Origin: Olsenella sp. Marseille-P4559
GTDB taxonomy: Bacteria > Actinomycetota > Coriobacteriia > Coriobacteriales > Atopobiaceae
Length of the DNA: 64,000 nt
NCBI RefSeq assembly: GCF_900605015.1
Contig: NZ_LR027574.1
Span: 931,266-995,265 of the forward strand
Direction: 5' to 3'
Within the stretch, counting starts at the first letter, position 1, and the number at the start of each line of letters is the position of its first letter. Under the pieces are notes generated by a model. It was given only the letters and a program-made list of their open reading frames with translations, made no database searches and had not been told where the DNA came from. This document shows, piece after piece, positions 33,946 through 41,999 of the stretch. The translations under genes were made by a program, and so were the position numbers.

Positions 33946-35286
33946 CTAGGCTCCCGAATTCTGGGCGATGACCTGCTGGTGCTGCTCGTAGGTCTCGGAG
34001 AAGGCATGCACCGAGCTCGTGATGAAGAAGTAGTAATAGTTGGTGTCCTGGGGGTTTGCCGCCGCCGTGAGCGAGTCCAGGCCGGGGTTGCAGATGGGCG
34101 TGGGCGTAAGACCCATGTTGGTGTAGGTGTTGTAGGGGCCGTCCTGCGCGAGGTCATCCGCAGTGACCTCGCGGCCCAGCGTATAAGCAAGCGTCGCATC
34201 GCTCTGAAGCGGCATGTTGGCCGCCATGCGGTTGTAGAAGACCGACGAGATGAGCACGCGGTCATCGTCGGTCAAGGCCTCCTTCTCGATAATGGAGGCA
34301 ACGGTGAGCACGTCATAGTTGGTGAACGGCCTGCCGTAACGCGACTCGAGTGACTGGCGGGCTGCATCAAGGTCGAGACTTGCCACCTCGGCCTGGTACT
34401 GGCTGAGCATCGCACGGATGATGGTGTCCGCGGTAACGGTCTGGCCTGCAAAGTCGTAGGTCTTGGGGAAGAGGAAGCCCTCCAGCGAGTCGTTTGCCGC
34501 CTCAGAGAGGAAGGGGTAGTCGGCCACGTAGTTTGAGGCCTTCGCCTGGGCGATGAAGTCGTCTGAGGCGATGCCGAATTTCTCCTCCACAAGCGAGGCA
34601 ATCTGTGTCACCGTGTAGCCCTCGGGCACCTGCAGGGCCGAAGCGGTCGAGTTGGGGCCGGCAACGAGCTGGTTGATCACGTTCGTGACAGACGAGCCCG
34701 TAAGAAGCGAGTACGAGCCGCTCTTGAGCTTCTGCTCGACGTTCTGGCGCTGGACCTCCTGGATGAAGGCCGAACTGTCGGAGATAACCCCGGCACTCTG
34801 GAGGATCGTGGCAATCGAGGAGGTGCTCGAGCCATCCGGGATAGTGACCTCGACCTCCTGGCCTGCCTCCGCCTGCGTGCCGCCTGACGTGGAACTCTCG
34901 GTGAGCCTGGGCAGCACCAGAACGAAGAAGAGGGCGACGAAGGCTGCCACGCCGGCAAGGATGGACACGATAACGGCTGTGGTCTTGGGCCCGTTGGGCC
35001 GGCCGTTCCCCCTGCGCTTGCCACCGCGGGTGCGGGCACGCCTCGTAGCTGCAGCGGTGCGCGCAGAGACGCGGCTCGTCGTGCCGCCGATAGCGCCCGT
35101 GGACCCCGGGGCTGGGCTGTTCACGTGCGGCGCCTCGGCCAAGCGGGCGGCCTGCCGGCTCGCCGAAGGGCCTGCCGCCGCCTGGCTGCGGGAGGCAGCA
35201 CCAGGCGTCATCTGACCCGAGCCTGGCATGCGGAAGTGAGCTGCGCGATGCCGGGGCCTCTCGTTGTTCTGGTTGTTCGTGGGCAT
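33946..35286 (-). CDS. mltG: Endolytic murein transglycosylase MltG
   Basis: 446 residues from the ATG at 35286. A disordered, Ala/Ser/Arg-rich cytoplasmic N-terminus (about 1-110) precedes one transmembrane helix (IVSILAGVAAFVALFFVLVL), then a LysM-like segment and the YceG domain. The catalytic Glu is in VASIIEKEALTDDDR, followed by SSVFYNRMAANMPLQSDATL and LTPTPICNPG. It cuts nascent glycan strands and sets their length. It is between ruvX and yqeG. Confidence 0.92.
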   Translation of the reverse strand: MPTNNQNNERPRHRAAHFRMPGSGQMTPGAASRSQAAAGPSASRQAARLAEAPHVNSPAPGSTGAIGGTTSRVSARTAAATRRARTRGGKRRGNGRPNGPKTTAVIVSILAGVAAFVALFFVLVLPRLTESSTSGGTQAEAGQEVEVTIPDGSSTSSIATILQSAGVISDSSAFIQEVQRQNVEQKLKSGSYSLLTGSSVTNVINQLVAGPNSTASALQVPEGYTVTQIASLVEEKFGIASDDFIAQAKASNYVADYPFLSEAANDSLEGFLFPKTYDFAGQTVTADTIIRAMLSQYQAEVASLDLDAARQSLESRYGRPFTNYDVLTVASIIEKEALTDDDRVLISSVFYNRMAANMPLQSDATLAYTLGREVTADDLAQDGPYNTYTNMGLTPTPICNPGLDSLTAAANPQDTNYYYFFITSSVHAFSETYEQHQQVIAQNSGA

Positions 35287-35309
35287 GTCGCCTGCCTCTC
35301 GTTTGTCTC

Positions 35310-35735
35310 TCAGACCGTGGGTCCCGCCTGCCATGCGTCAAGCCAGGCCTGCAGGAAGAGCGATGCGGCAACCATATCGACCTTGCCGCGCATGGACTTC
35401 TCGGGAAGCCCCTGCTCACGCAGGATGCGCTTGGCCTCTGTGGAGGAGAGCCTCTCGTCCTCAAACTCGAGGGGCAGGCCCGTCTGGGCAGCCACGCGCT
35501 CGGCCACGGAGCGCACGCGCTCCGCCTGGGGGCCCTCCTCTCCCGCCATCGTAAGCGGACGCCCGCATACGAGCACGTCGGGCTCCCAGTCCTCAAGCAC
35601 CCTGCGGAAGCTCCGGGCAGCCGAGAAGACCTCGGCTGCCGGAAGCACGCACACCGGCATGGCAACACGGCCCTCGGGGTCGCTCACCGCCACGCCAACG
35701 CGAGCCTCGCCAATGTCAAGCGCCAGCGCTCGCAC
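35310..35735 (-). CDS. ruvX: Holliday-junction resolvase-like nuclease, YqgF/RuvX family
   Basis: 141 residues. RNase H-like fold with MRALALDIGEARVGVAVSDP (first acidic residue), LVCGRPLTMAGEEG, GLPLEFEDERLSSTEA (second acidic residue) and KVDMVAASLFLQAWLDAW (third). The family is linked to pre-16S rRNA 5' processing. The alaS stop codon abuts its start, a common alaS-ruvX-mltG arrangement. Confidence 0.92.
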   Translation of the reverse strand: MRALALDIGEARVGVAVSDPEGRVAMPVCVLPAAEVFSAARSFRRVLEDWEPDVLVCGRPLTMAGEEGPQAERVRSVAERVAAQTGLPLEFEDERLSSTEAKRILREQGLPEKSMRGKVDMVAASLFLQAWLDAWQAGPTV

Positions 35736-38375
35736 CTATGCCCCCAACACAGCCTTGGCCGCATCAAGGGCAGCAGCGATACCAGAGGCATCCGAGCCGC
35801 CGGCCTGCGCCATGTTGGGCCTACCGCCACCACGTCCACCCACATGGCCGGCAATCTGCCTGATGACGTCGCCTGCCGAGAAGCCCGCGGCCACGGTGGG
35901 CTCAGTGCCGGCGGCGAGCAGGGCAACCTTGCCGTCAGGCGTGGTAGACGCAATGACGCAGGCGATGGGCTCGCCCTTGGCGCCGTTGCGGATAGAGTCC
36001 CAGACGGAGCGCAGGTCCTTGCCGGAGATGCCGTTGAGCCTGGTGAAGACGCAGCGATAGGCACCCAGGTCGCAGGCATGGCGCAGCGCCGCAGACACGA
36101 CGTCGCCTGAGGCAGAGCCCTTGGCGACGCCAATGCTGTGCTTGGCCTCACGCAGCTCGTCGCGCATCTGGGAGACGCGCTCGGGGAGGTCGATGGGACG
36201 GCACCTCAGCGTGGCCGCCGCCTCGTCCATGAGCGCGAGGCGCTCGTCCACGTACTCGATGGCGCCCATCGAGGTCACAGCCTCGATGCGGCGGGCGTTA
36301 GAGCCCACGGAACTCTCGGAGACAATCTTGAAGATGCCGAGGTCGGCGGTATTGCGCGCATGGGTGCCGCCGCAGAGCTCGCGCGAGAAGGGCTTGTCGG
36401 AGCTGCCGGTGGAGACCACGCGCACGCGCTCGCCGTACTTCTCGCCAAAGAGCGCCACGGCACCCGAGGCCTTCGCCTCGTCGATGCCCATGACCTCGGT
36501 CACCATGGGCTCGGCGGCGAAGATCTCGGCGTTGACCATGCCCTCGACGCGCTCGAGCTCGTCTTTGGTCATGGCCTCGAAGTGCGTGAAGTCAAAGCGG
36601 AGGCGATCGGGCGCCACCAGCGAGCCGGCCTGGCTTACGTGATTGCCCAGGACCTTCTTGAGTGCGGCGTCAAGCAGGTGCGTTGCCGTGTGGTTGCGAC
36701 GGATGAGCTCGCGGCGACCGTGGTCGACCACGGCAGTCACCGAGTCGCCCACGGAGATGGCGCCGTCTTTGACCTCGGCCACATGGCCCACCAGGCCACC
36801 CTCGTGGTGCAGCGCATTGGTGACGCGCGCGGGACCGACGATGCCGCTGTCGCCCACCTGGCCACCCATCTCGCCATAGAACGGCGTGCGGTCGAGCACA
36901 ATCTCGACCTGGTCGCCGGTCGCGGCTTCGGAGACGGACTCGCCGTCGCGCACGATGGCAACGACCTCACAGCCAAGGAGCTCGTCGGTGTCATAGCCAT
37001 CGAACACGGTCGCAGGGAGGCCGTCGGACAGGGCAACCCAGACGTTGTTGGCCTTGCCCCAGGCGTCGCGGTTTGCCGTGGCGCGGGCGCGCTCGCGCTG
37101 GGCCTCCATGGCGGCATCGAAGGCGTCCATGTCAACGGAGTGGCCCGTCGCACCTGCAATCTCGCGGGTGAGGTCGATGGGAAAGCCATAGGTGTCATGC
37201 AGGGTGAAGGCAACGTCACCCGAGAGGGACTCGCCCTCGCCGAGGCGCGCAAGCTCGCCCTTGAGCTGCTCCTCGCCGTTGTCGAGGGTAGCGCCAAAGC
37301 GCTCCTCCTCGGCATTGATGATGCCGTCGATCAGAGCCTGCTGCCCAACGAGCTCGGGGTAGGTGCCGCCGAGAAGACGCGTGACCTCGTGGGCGTAGGT
37401 GGTGAGGAACTGGCCCCTGATGCCCATGAGACGACCGTGGTAGACGGCGCGACGGAGCAGGCGGCGCAGCACATAGCCGCGGCCCTCGTTGGAGGGCAGG
37501 ATGCCGTCGCCGATCATGAACGTGATGGCGCGGGAGTGGTCGGCCACGATGCGCAGGCTCCTATCGGTGGTGGCGGAGTCATGGTAGCGCACGTCCGCAA
37601 GGCCCTCGCCCACGCCGATGAGGGTGCGGAGGATGTCACCCTCGTAGTTGGAGCCCTCATGCTGCATGATTGCGGCAATGCGCTCGAGGCCCATGCCCGT
37701 ATCGATGTTGCGGTGCGGCAGCTCCGGCATGGAGCCGTCCTCCTGGCGGTCATACTGCGTGAAGACCAGGTTCCAGAACTCGAGGTAACGGTCACCGTCG
37801 TCACCGGGCCTCGCGCCTTCGAACTCGGGGCCCTGGTCAAAGTAGATCTCGGAGCAGGGGCCACAGGGACCGGTGGGGCCAGCGGCCCAAAAGTTGTCCT
37901 CCTCGCCCAGGCGGGAGATGTGGTCGTAGGGAACGCCCTGCTTGTGCCAGAGTTCGACGGCCTCCCCGTCGTCCTTGAAGACGGTCATGTAGAGGCGGTC
38001 TTTGGGAAGGCCAAGGTGCTCGGGCGATGTGATGAACTCATAGGCCCACTCGATGGCATCGGCCTTGGTGTAGCCGCCAAACGAGAAGTTGCCCAGCATC
38101 TCGAAGAACGAGAGGTGACGCGCGTCACCAATGTTGTCGATGTCGTTGGTGCGCAGGCACTTCTGGCAGGAGCAGGCACCGATCTCCTTCATGGTCTTGG
38201 TGCCCTGGTAGTACTCCTTGAACTGGTTCATGCCGGCGTTGGCAAGAAGCAGCGACGGGTCATCCGGCACGAGGGAGGAGGACGGGTAGAGCTTGCAGCC
38301 CTTGCCCTCAAAGAAGCCGAGGAAGTCCTCGCGAATCTCTGCCGTGGTCATAGTCTTGTAATCAGACGCGCTCAT
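35736..38375 (-). CDS. alaS: Alanyl-tRNA synthetase
   Basis: 879 residues from the ATG at 38375, preceded by GAGGAG. Class II core (1-230) with LGNFSFGGYTKADAIEWAYE and WAAGPTGPCGPCSEIYFDQG, the tRNA-binding domain, and the editing domain with RRNHTATHLLDAALKKVLG and CGGTHARNTADLGIFKIVSE (zinc site). The C-Ala domain ends GGRGGGRPNMAQAGGSDASG. Length and motifs are complete. The upstream perM gene overlaps the start by 14 bp. No T-box leader is visible. Confidence 0.95.
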   Translation of the reverse strand: MSASDYKTMTTAEIREDFLGFFEGKGCKLYPSSSLVPDDPSLLLANAGMNQFKEYYQGTKTMKEIGACSCQKCLRTNDIDNIGDARHLSFFEMLGNFSFGGYTKADAIEWAYEFITSPEHLGLPKDRLYMTVFKDDGEAVELWHKQGVPYDHISRLGEEDNFWAAGPTGPCGPCSEIYFDQGPEFEGARPGDDGDRYLEFWNLVFTQYDRQEDGSMPELPHRNIDTGMGLERIAAIMQHEGSNYEGDILRTLIGVGEGLADVRYHDSATTDRSLRIVADHSRAITFMIGDGILPSNEGRGYVLRRLLRRAVYHGRLMGIRGQFLTTYAHEVTRLLGGTYPELVGQQALIDGIINAEEERFGATLDNGEEQLKGELARLGEGESLSGDVAFTLHDTYGFPIDLTREIAGATGHSVDMDAFDAAMEAQRERARATANRDAWGKANNVWVALSDGLPATVFDGYDTDELLGCEVVAIVRDGESVSEAATGDQVEIVLDRTPFYGEMGGQVGDSGIVGPARVTNALHHEGGLVGHVAEVKDGAISVGDSVTAVVDHGRRELIRRNHTATHLLDAALKKVLGNHVSQAGSLVAPDRLRFDFTHFEAMTKDELERVEGMVNAEIFAAEPMVTEVMGIDEAKASGAVALFGEKYGERVRVVSTGSSDKPFSRELCGGTHARNTADLGIFKIVSESSVGSNARRIEAVTSMGAIEYVDERLALMDEAAATLRCRPIDLPERVSQMRDELREAKHSIGVAKGSASGDVVSAALRHACDLGAYRCVFTRLNGISGKDLRSVWDSIRNGAKGEPIACVIASTTPDGKVALLAAGTEPTVAAGFSAGDVIRQIAGHVGGRGGGRPNMAQAGGSDASGIAAALDAAKAVLGA

Positions 38376-39768
38376 GTCTCTCCTCGTCTGCGGACGACGC
38401 CGGGGACTCGGCCGCAGGGCCAGCGCCATCGTCCTGTCTGTTGGTTGCAACGTTCCTATTTTTACTCATATCAGCCGTATACACAGCGTTTTCATGGTCA
38501 CTGCTTGCGCCATTTGCAGCTTCTCGTGCCTTGGACCACGCAGAAGAGGTCACAAGCCGCGTGCTCTCGAAGAACTTCTCGTCATCCAGTGCATCGTAGA
38601 CGGCCTCGACGTTGCCTGCGCTGTCGTGATGCGGCGTGCTCTGGAAGAGCGCTCCATCCTCGGAGACCAGCTGGCGCTTGGTACGAGTCTCGAAATAGTA
38701 GACAAACACCCCGCGAATGGCTGCCGTAAGCGGTATGGCAAGGACCATGCCCACGATGCCACCCAGGCAGTTGCCTATGACAATGCCCACAATGGAGAGG
38801 ATGGGATGGATCTTGACCGCCGAGCGCATGATGAGCGGCGAGATGAGGTTGTCCGTCATGTTCGCCGCAATCACCATCACCAAAAGCGACCACAGCGCAA
38901 GCCAGGGACTTTCAAAGAGGGCGAGCAGCGTTGCCAGGACCGCCGAGACAAAGGGGCCAATGACGGGAACAAAGTGCAGGAAGAACGTGATGATTGCAAC
39001 GAGCCCGGCATACGGGTGGCCGAGGAGGCCCAGCCCCACCCACACGGCAACGGCGTTGATGATTGAGCAGATGAGCTGCCCGCGCATGTAGCCGCCCATG
39101 GAACGGCTCATGACGGCAAGGAGCAACGTCATATCGCCCTTGCGAGAAGGGCCTGCTATCTGGGACAGCTCACGCACGATCACGGGATAGTCCTTGGCAA
39201 ACCAGTACGCCAGTATCAGCGCCAGGCAGAAGTTCACGAGGTTGTCCATGGTGTCAAAGAACCCCGAGACGGCACCGTCGGAAAGCTGGCGCACGGTGTC
39301 CGAGGCCATGGCGCTGCCGGCGGATGAGACGGTCTGGACGATGGAGTTCACCGTGTTCTGGAGCTGCTCGTTATCCGAGGTGCCGTAACTCCCCCAGAAG
39401 CTCGAGAGAGCGTCTTGCACGCTGCGAACGTAACTTGGTACCTGCCGCAGCACCTCGATGGACTGCTGGGCAAAGGTGCCACCGAGAACCACGATGACCA
39501 CCGCAAGCGCCGCCAGTACCACCAGAAGCGAGATAAGCGCGGCAAGCGCCCTGGGGGCGTGCCGGTCTTCGAGCGCGTTGGTGATGGGGCTGCAGATAAA
39601 GCCGATGACGAGGCCTGTGGCCAACAGCTTGACGGCGTCGCCAATCATAGAGAGTCCGCGCACGGCAAGGACGAAAACCGCAATGGCACCCACGATGGCC
39701 CAGGCAACCACCATCCTCCTGCGCCAGGTGGCATATCTCTCGTCAGCGGAACTGTCCCCCATCGGCAT
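38362..39768 (-). CDS. perM: AI-2E/PerM-family membrane transporter
   Basis: 468 residues. About eight hydrophobic segments with the family pattern: paired N-terminal helices (MVVAWAIVGAIAVFVLAVRG), an extracellular helical stretch, then YMRGQLICSIINAVAVWVGL, FFLHFVPVIGPFVSAVLATL and GIVIGNCLGGIVGMVLAIPL. A hydrophilic C-terminal tail of about 100 residues is cytoplasmic. Relatives were named for autoinducer-2 export or for permease function; the substrate is unknown. It overlaps alaS. Confidence 0.85.
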   Translation of the reverse strand: MPMGDSSADERYATWRRRMVVAWAIVGAIAVFVLAVRGLSMIGDAVKLLATGLVIGFICSPITNALEDRHAPRALAALISLLVVLAALAVVIVVLGGTFAQQSIEVLRQVPSYVRSVQDALSSFWGSYGTSDNEQLQNTVNSIVQTVSSAGSAMASDTVRQLSDGAVSGFFDTMDNLVNFCLALILAYWFAKDYPVIVRELSQIAGPSRKGDMTLLLAVMSRSMGGYMRGQLICSIINAVAVWVGLGLLGHPYAGLVAIITFFLHFVPVIGPFVSAVLATLLALFESPWLALWSLLVMVIAANMTDNLISPLIMRSAVKIHPILSIVGIVIGNCLGGIVGMVLAIPLTAAIRGVFVYYFETRTKRQLVSEDGALFQSTPHHDSAGNVEAVYDALDDEKFFESTRLVTSSAWSKAREAANGASSDHENAVYTADMSKNRNVATNRQDDGAGPAAESPASSADEERHERV

Positions 39769-39899
39769 CTCCCCTCCTCGGCAAATAACTCATTCTAGCA
39801 AGACGAGAAGGGCTCCTTGGCGAAGGGATTATGTGCGGGTGACCGGCACTACACGACACGCGGCGCCGGGCCGAGTCTTCCGACGCCGCATCGGCGTTG

Positions 39900-40784
39900 C
39901 TACTTACCCATAAGACCCTCTGGGTCGATCTTGTCCTGAACGCGCCGGAGCGTACGGCGCAGGAGGCGCGAGACCTGGACCTGCGAGATACCCAGGCGCT
40001 CGGCAATCTCGACCTGCGTCATGCCCTCGAAGAAGCGCATGCGGATGACGTCCTTCTCGCGCGGCGAGAAGTCACGGATGGCATCCTCGAGGACGATGCG
40101 GTCATCGGAGGCGGCAAGGTTCTCGTCCTCCGTGGCATAGTGGTCGATGACCGAGGGCGTGTCGTCATCGTCTGAAGAGCCGCCGCCCTCGAGCGGGACA
40201 GAGCTGTATGCGCTGGAGGACTCCATGGCCTCCAAGACGTCATCGACGCTCGCGCCCACGCGCTTGGCAATCTCCTCTATGGAGGGGCTGCGCGAGAGCT
40301 CGTTGGTAAGCTCGTCGTTTGCCTGGTTGACCTTGGCCGAGAGCTCCTGCAGGCGGCGTGGCACGCGAACCGACCAGCCCTTGTCGCGGAAGTGGCGCTT
40401 TATCTCGCCCAAGATGGTGGGCGTGGCGTAGGTCGTGAACTCGAGGCCGCGCGAGGGGTCAAAGCGATCGATGGCCTTGATGAGACCGATGGTGCCCACC
40501 TGAATAAGGTCATCGAGGGGTTCTCCCCTGTTTTTGAACTTGGACGCAAGGAACCGGACGAGGTTCAGGTGGCTCACGATGAGCTGGTCGCGAACCTCTG
40601 GGTCACCCGTGGCCTTGTACTGGCGGAAGAGCTCGCGCGTGCGGTCCTTGTCCCAAGCGGCCTTGCCCTTTGGCGTGCGGTGAAGCGAGCGATGGCGGGC
40701 CCTCTCGGCGCGGGCCTCCGATATCCCGCGCTCGGTGCGCTCCCCCCCGGTCTCCTGGGTGTCCGCGGTGCTGGCGCTAGGCAT
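39900..40784 (-). CDS. sigB: SigB/SigF-type alternative sigma factor
   Basis: 294 residues from the ATG at 40784. Region 2 (IVSHLNLVRFLASKFKNRGE, LDDLIQVGTIGLIKAIDRFD and FTTYATPTILGEIKRHFRDK), region 3 (ELTNELSRSPSIEEIAKRVG) and region 4 (REKDVIRMRFFEGMTQVEIA, ERLGISQVQVSRLLRRTL) match group 3 sigma factors. An extra basic N-terminus of about 40 residues and an acidic S-D-D-D-D loop are unusual. It overlaps rsbW by eight bases, forming a stress-sigma module with its own anti-sigma factor. Confidence 0.9.
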   Translation of the reverse strand: MPSASTADTQETGGERTERGISEARAERARHRSLHRTPKGKAAWDKDRTRELFRQYKATGDPEVRDQLIVSHLNLVRFLASKFKNRGEPLDDLIQVGTIGLIKAIDRFDPSRGLEFTTYATPTILGEIKRHFRDKGWSVRVPRRLQELSAKVNQANDELTNELSRSPSIEEIAKRVGASVDDVLEAMESSSAYSSVPLEGGGSSDDDDTPSVIDHYATEDENLAASDDRIVLEDAIRDFSPREKDVIRMRFFEGMTQVEIAERLGISQVQVSRLLRRTLRRVQDKIDPEGLMGK

Positions 40785-41169
40785 GCTGCACGCCCATTCT
40801 CTTGGAGAGGTGCAGCGTGCGGCCATCCTCAGAGATGCTGAAGTCATCGCACACGGCACCAAGGAGAACCTCGACCAAATCGATGGGCTGGGGTTCGCCG
40901 GAAGAATCTGTTGCCTCATCGGGGTCTTCGTCGCCGAGCGAGAAGTCGGCAGTCATGCCGTCGGACGCAAGGCCAAAGACGATGTCGCAGGTAGCGGGCT
41001 TGGTCGCGCATGCATAGACGAAGCCCTCCTCCGCGGCCATGCGCACGTCCTCGACATCGTCGACGCTCATGTCGCAGCAGACGGCGAGGTTGGAGGCAGT
41101 CATGCGAACCGCCCTTGCAAAACGCGCCTCCGCAGGGACGCTGAGCTTGACGATACTGGTACTAGGCAT
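40777..41169 (-). CDS. rsbW: RsbW-like serine kinase / anti-sigma factor
   Basis: 130 residues from the ATG at 41169. GHKL-type ATPase with VKLSVPAEARFARAVRMTAS, MSVDDVEDVRMAAEEGFVYA (N-box region, with Glu) and a C-terminal strand. The G-boxes are weak: the sequence between 70 and 100 (GLASDGMTADFSLGDEDPDE) does not show clear D-x-G-x-G. It would bind SigB until released. No RsbV-like antagonist is adjacent, so release may depend on a gene elsewhere. Confidence 0.75.
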   Translation of the reverse strand: MPSTSIVKLSVPAEARFARAVRMTASNLAVCCDMSVDDVEDVRMAAEEGFVYACATKPATCDIVFGLASDGMTADFSLGDEDPDEATDSSGEPQPIDLVEVLLGAVCDDFSISEDGRTLHLSKRMGVQHA

Positions 41170-41818
41170 TGTTCTCCTCGTCATCTGCCACGGCATCCAG
41201 GGTGGAAGCGGACGCGGCGTGCTTGGGCTTATGCTGTTGCTTCTCTGCGACAGGCGCAGGGTCTGCGGTGGGACAAGGGGGCTGTCCCTTTGTCTCATCA
41301 GCCTCGACCGGTGCGTAGGTCACGTACGCGGTGGCGGAGCGCCGCCGGGCAGGTACGGAGTCCTCCTCGGCGCCCCTCTTGCCTGTGGCATCCTCAAGGC
41401 GGGCCTGCGGTGCCTCTCCCCTGCTCACGAGCTTTGTCACGGCACCTGCAACGGCACCGGCGGCGCCCGCGACACCCTTGCCCACCGTATCCGTCACGGC
41501 AGACGCCGTCCCCGTTACGGTAGAGACGTCCCCCAGGATACCGTTGAGGCTGTCGAGGCTCTGCGTAGCGCTGTCGATGGTCCCCTCGGCCTTGACGAGA
41601 AGCGGGTTTACCTGCTTCATGGCGGGGTCGAGCTCGTCAACCATGCCGTCCACCTTGGCAAGGATTGGCTGCACCTGCGCAATGGCCTCGTTTGCCGAGG
41701 TCGTGACCTCATCTACCGAGGCGCGCGCCCTGCGGATGGTAAGCGCGAGCTCAGCCACAGCCCAGATTGCGACGGCGACCAGAACAATAAGGGCAATGTC
41801 CAGAGGGCCCATCTTCAT
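41162..41818 (-). CDS. DUF948-like general stress protein (YtxG type)
   Basis: 218 residues from the ATG at 41818 (MKMGPLDIALIVLVAVAIWA). One N-terminal transmembrane helix is followed by a helical region with heptad character (VDEVTTSANEAIAQVQPILA, VDGMVDELDPAMKQVNPLLV), then an Ala/Gly-rich part and a disordered tail. The arrangement matches DUF948/YtxG, a SigB-controlled protein in Bacillus. It is first in the operon with rsbW and sigB. Its coding sequence contains one copy of the dispersed palindrome (41269-41298). Confidence 0.7.
   Translation of the reverse strand: MKMGPLDIALIVLVAVAIWAVAELALTIRRARASVDEVTTSANEAIAQVQPILAKVDGMVDELDPAMKQVNPLLVKAEGTIDSATQSLDSLNGILGDVSTVTGTASAVTDTVGKGVAGAAGAVAGAVTKLVSRGEAPQARLEDATGKRGAEEDSVPARRRSATAYVTYAPVEADETKGQPPCPTADPAPVAEKQQHKPKHAASASTLDAVADDEENNA
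41269..41298. repeat. GAGACAAGGGGA-type palindrome inside a coding sequence
   Basis: GGGACAAGGGGGCTGTCCC followed by TTTGTCTCATC forms an imperfect stem. It is in frame within the DUF948-like gene, where it encodes DETKGQPPCPT. That proline/cysteine stretch differs from its neighbours. Insertion of the palindrome into the gene is the simplest explanation. Confidence 0.7.
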
Positions 41819-41999
41819 CCCTTTCTCCCGCGACGCTCTCCGGAGCTTCGGAGGCGCAGCGCACCACACGTACGCCGACATTCTACCCGTTTGCCCTGAG
41901 TTGGTTGCCCGCCAGACAGCTGCTGGGCACTAAAGGCACCAAAGGTGGCACCGCTTCGGCGCTTGGGTGACGCCGCGGCACCAAGGACAACGCCTCTCG

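Noticed and set aside
36138-38729. 863-residue open frame on the plus strand
   Set aside because: It is exactly antisense to alaS, whose motifs are complete. Long antisense frames are common in GC-rich DNA. It matches no family.
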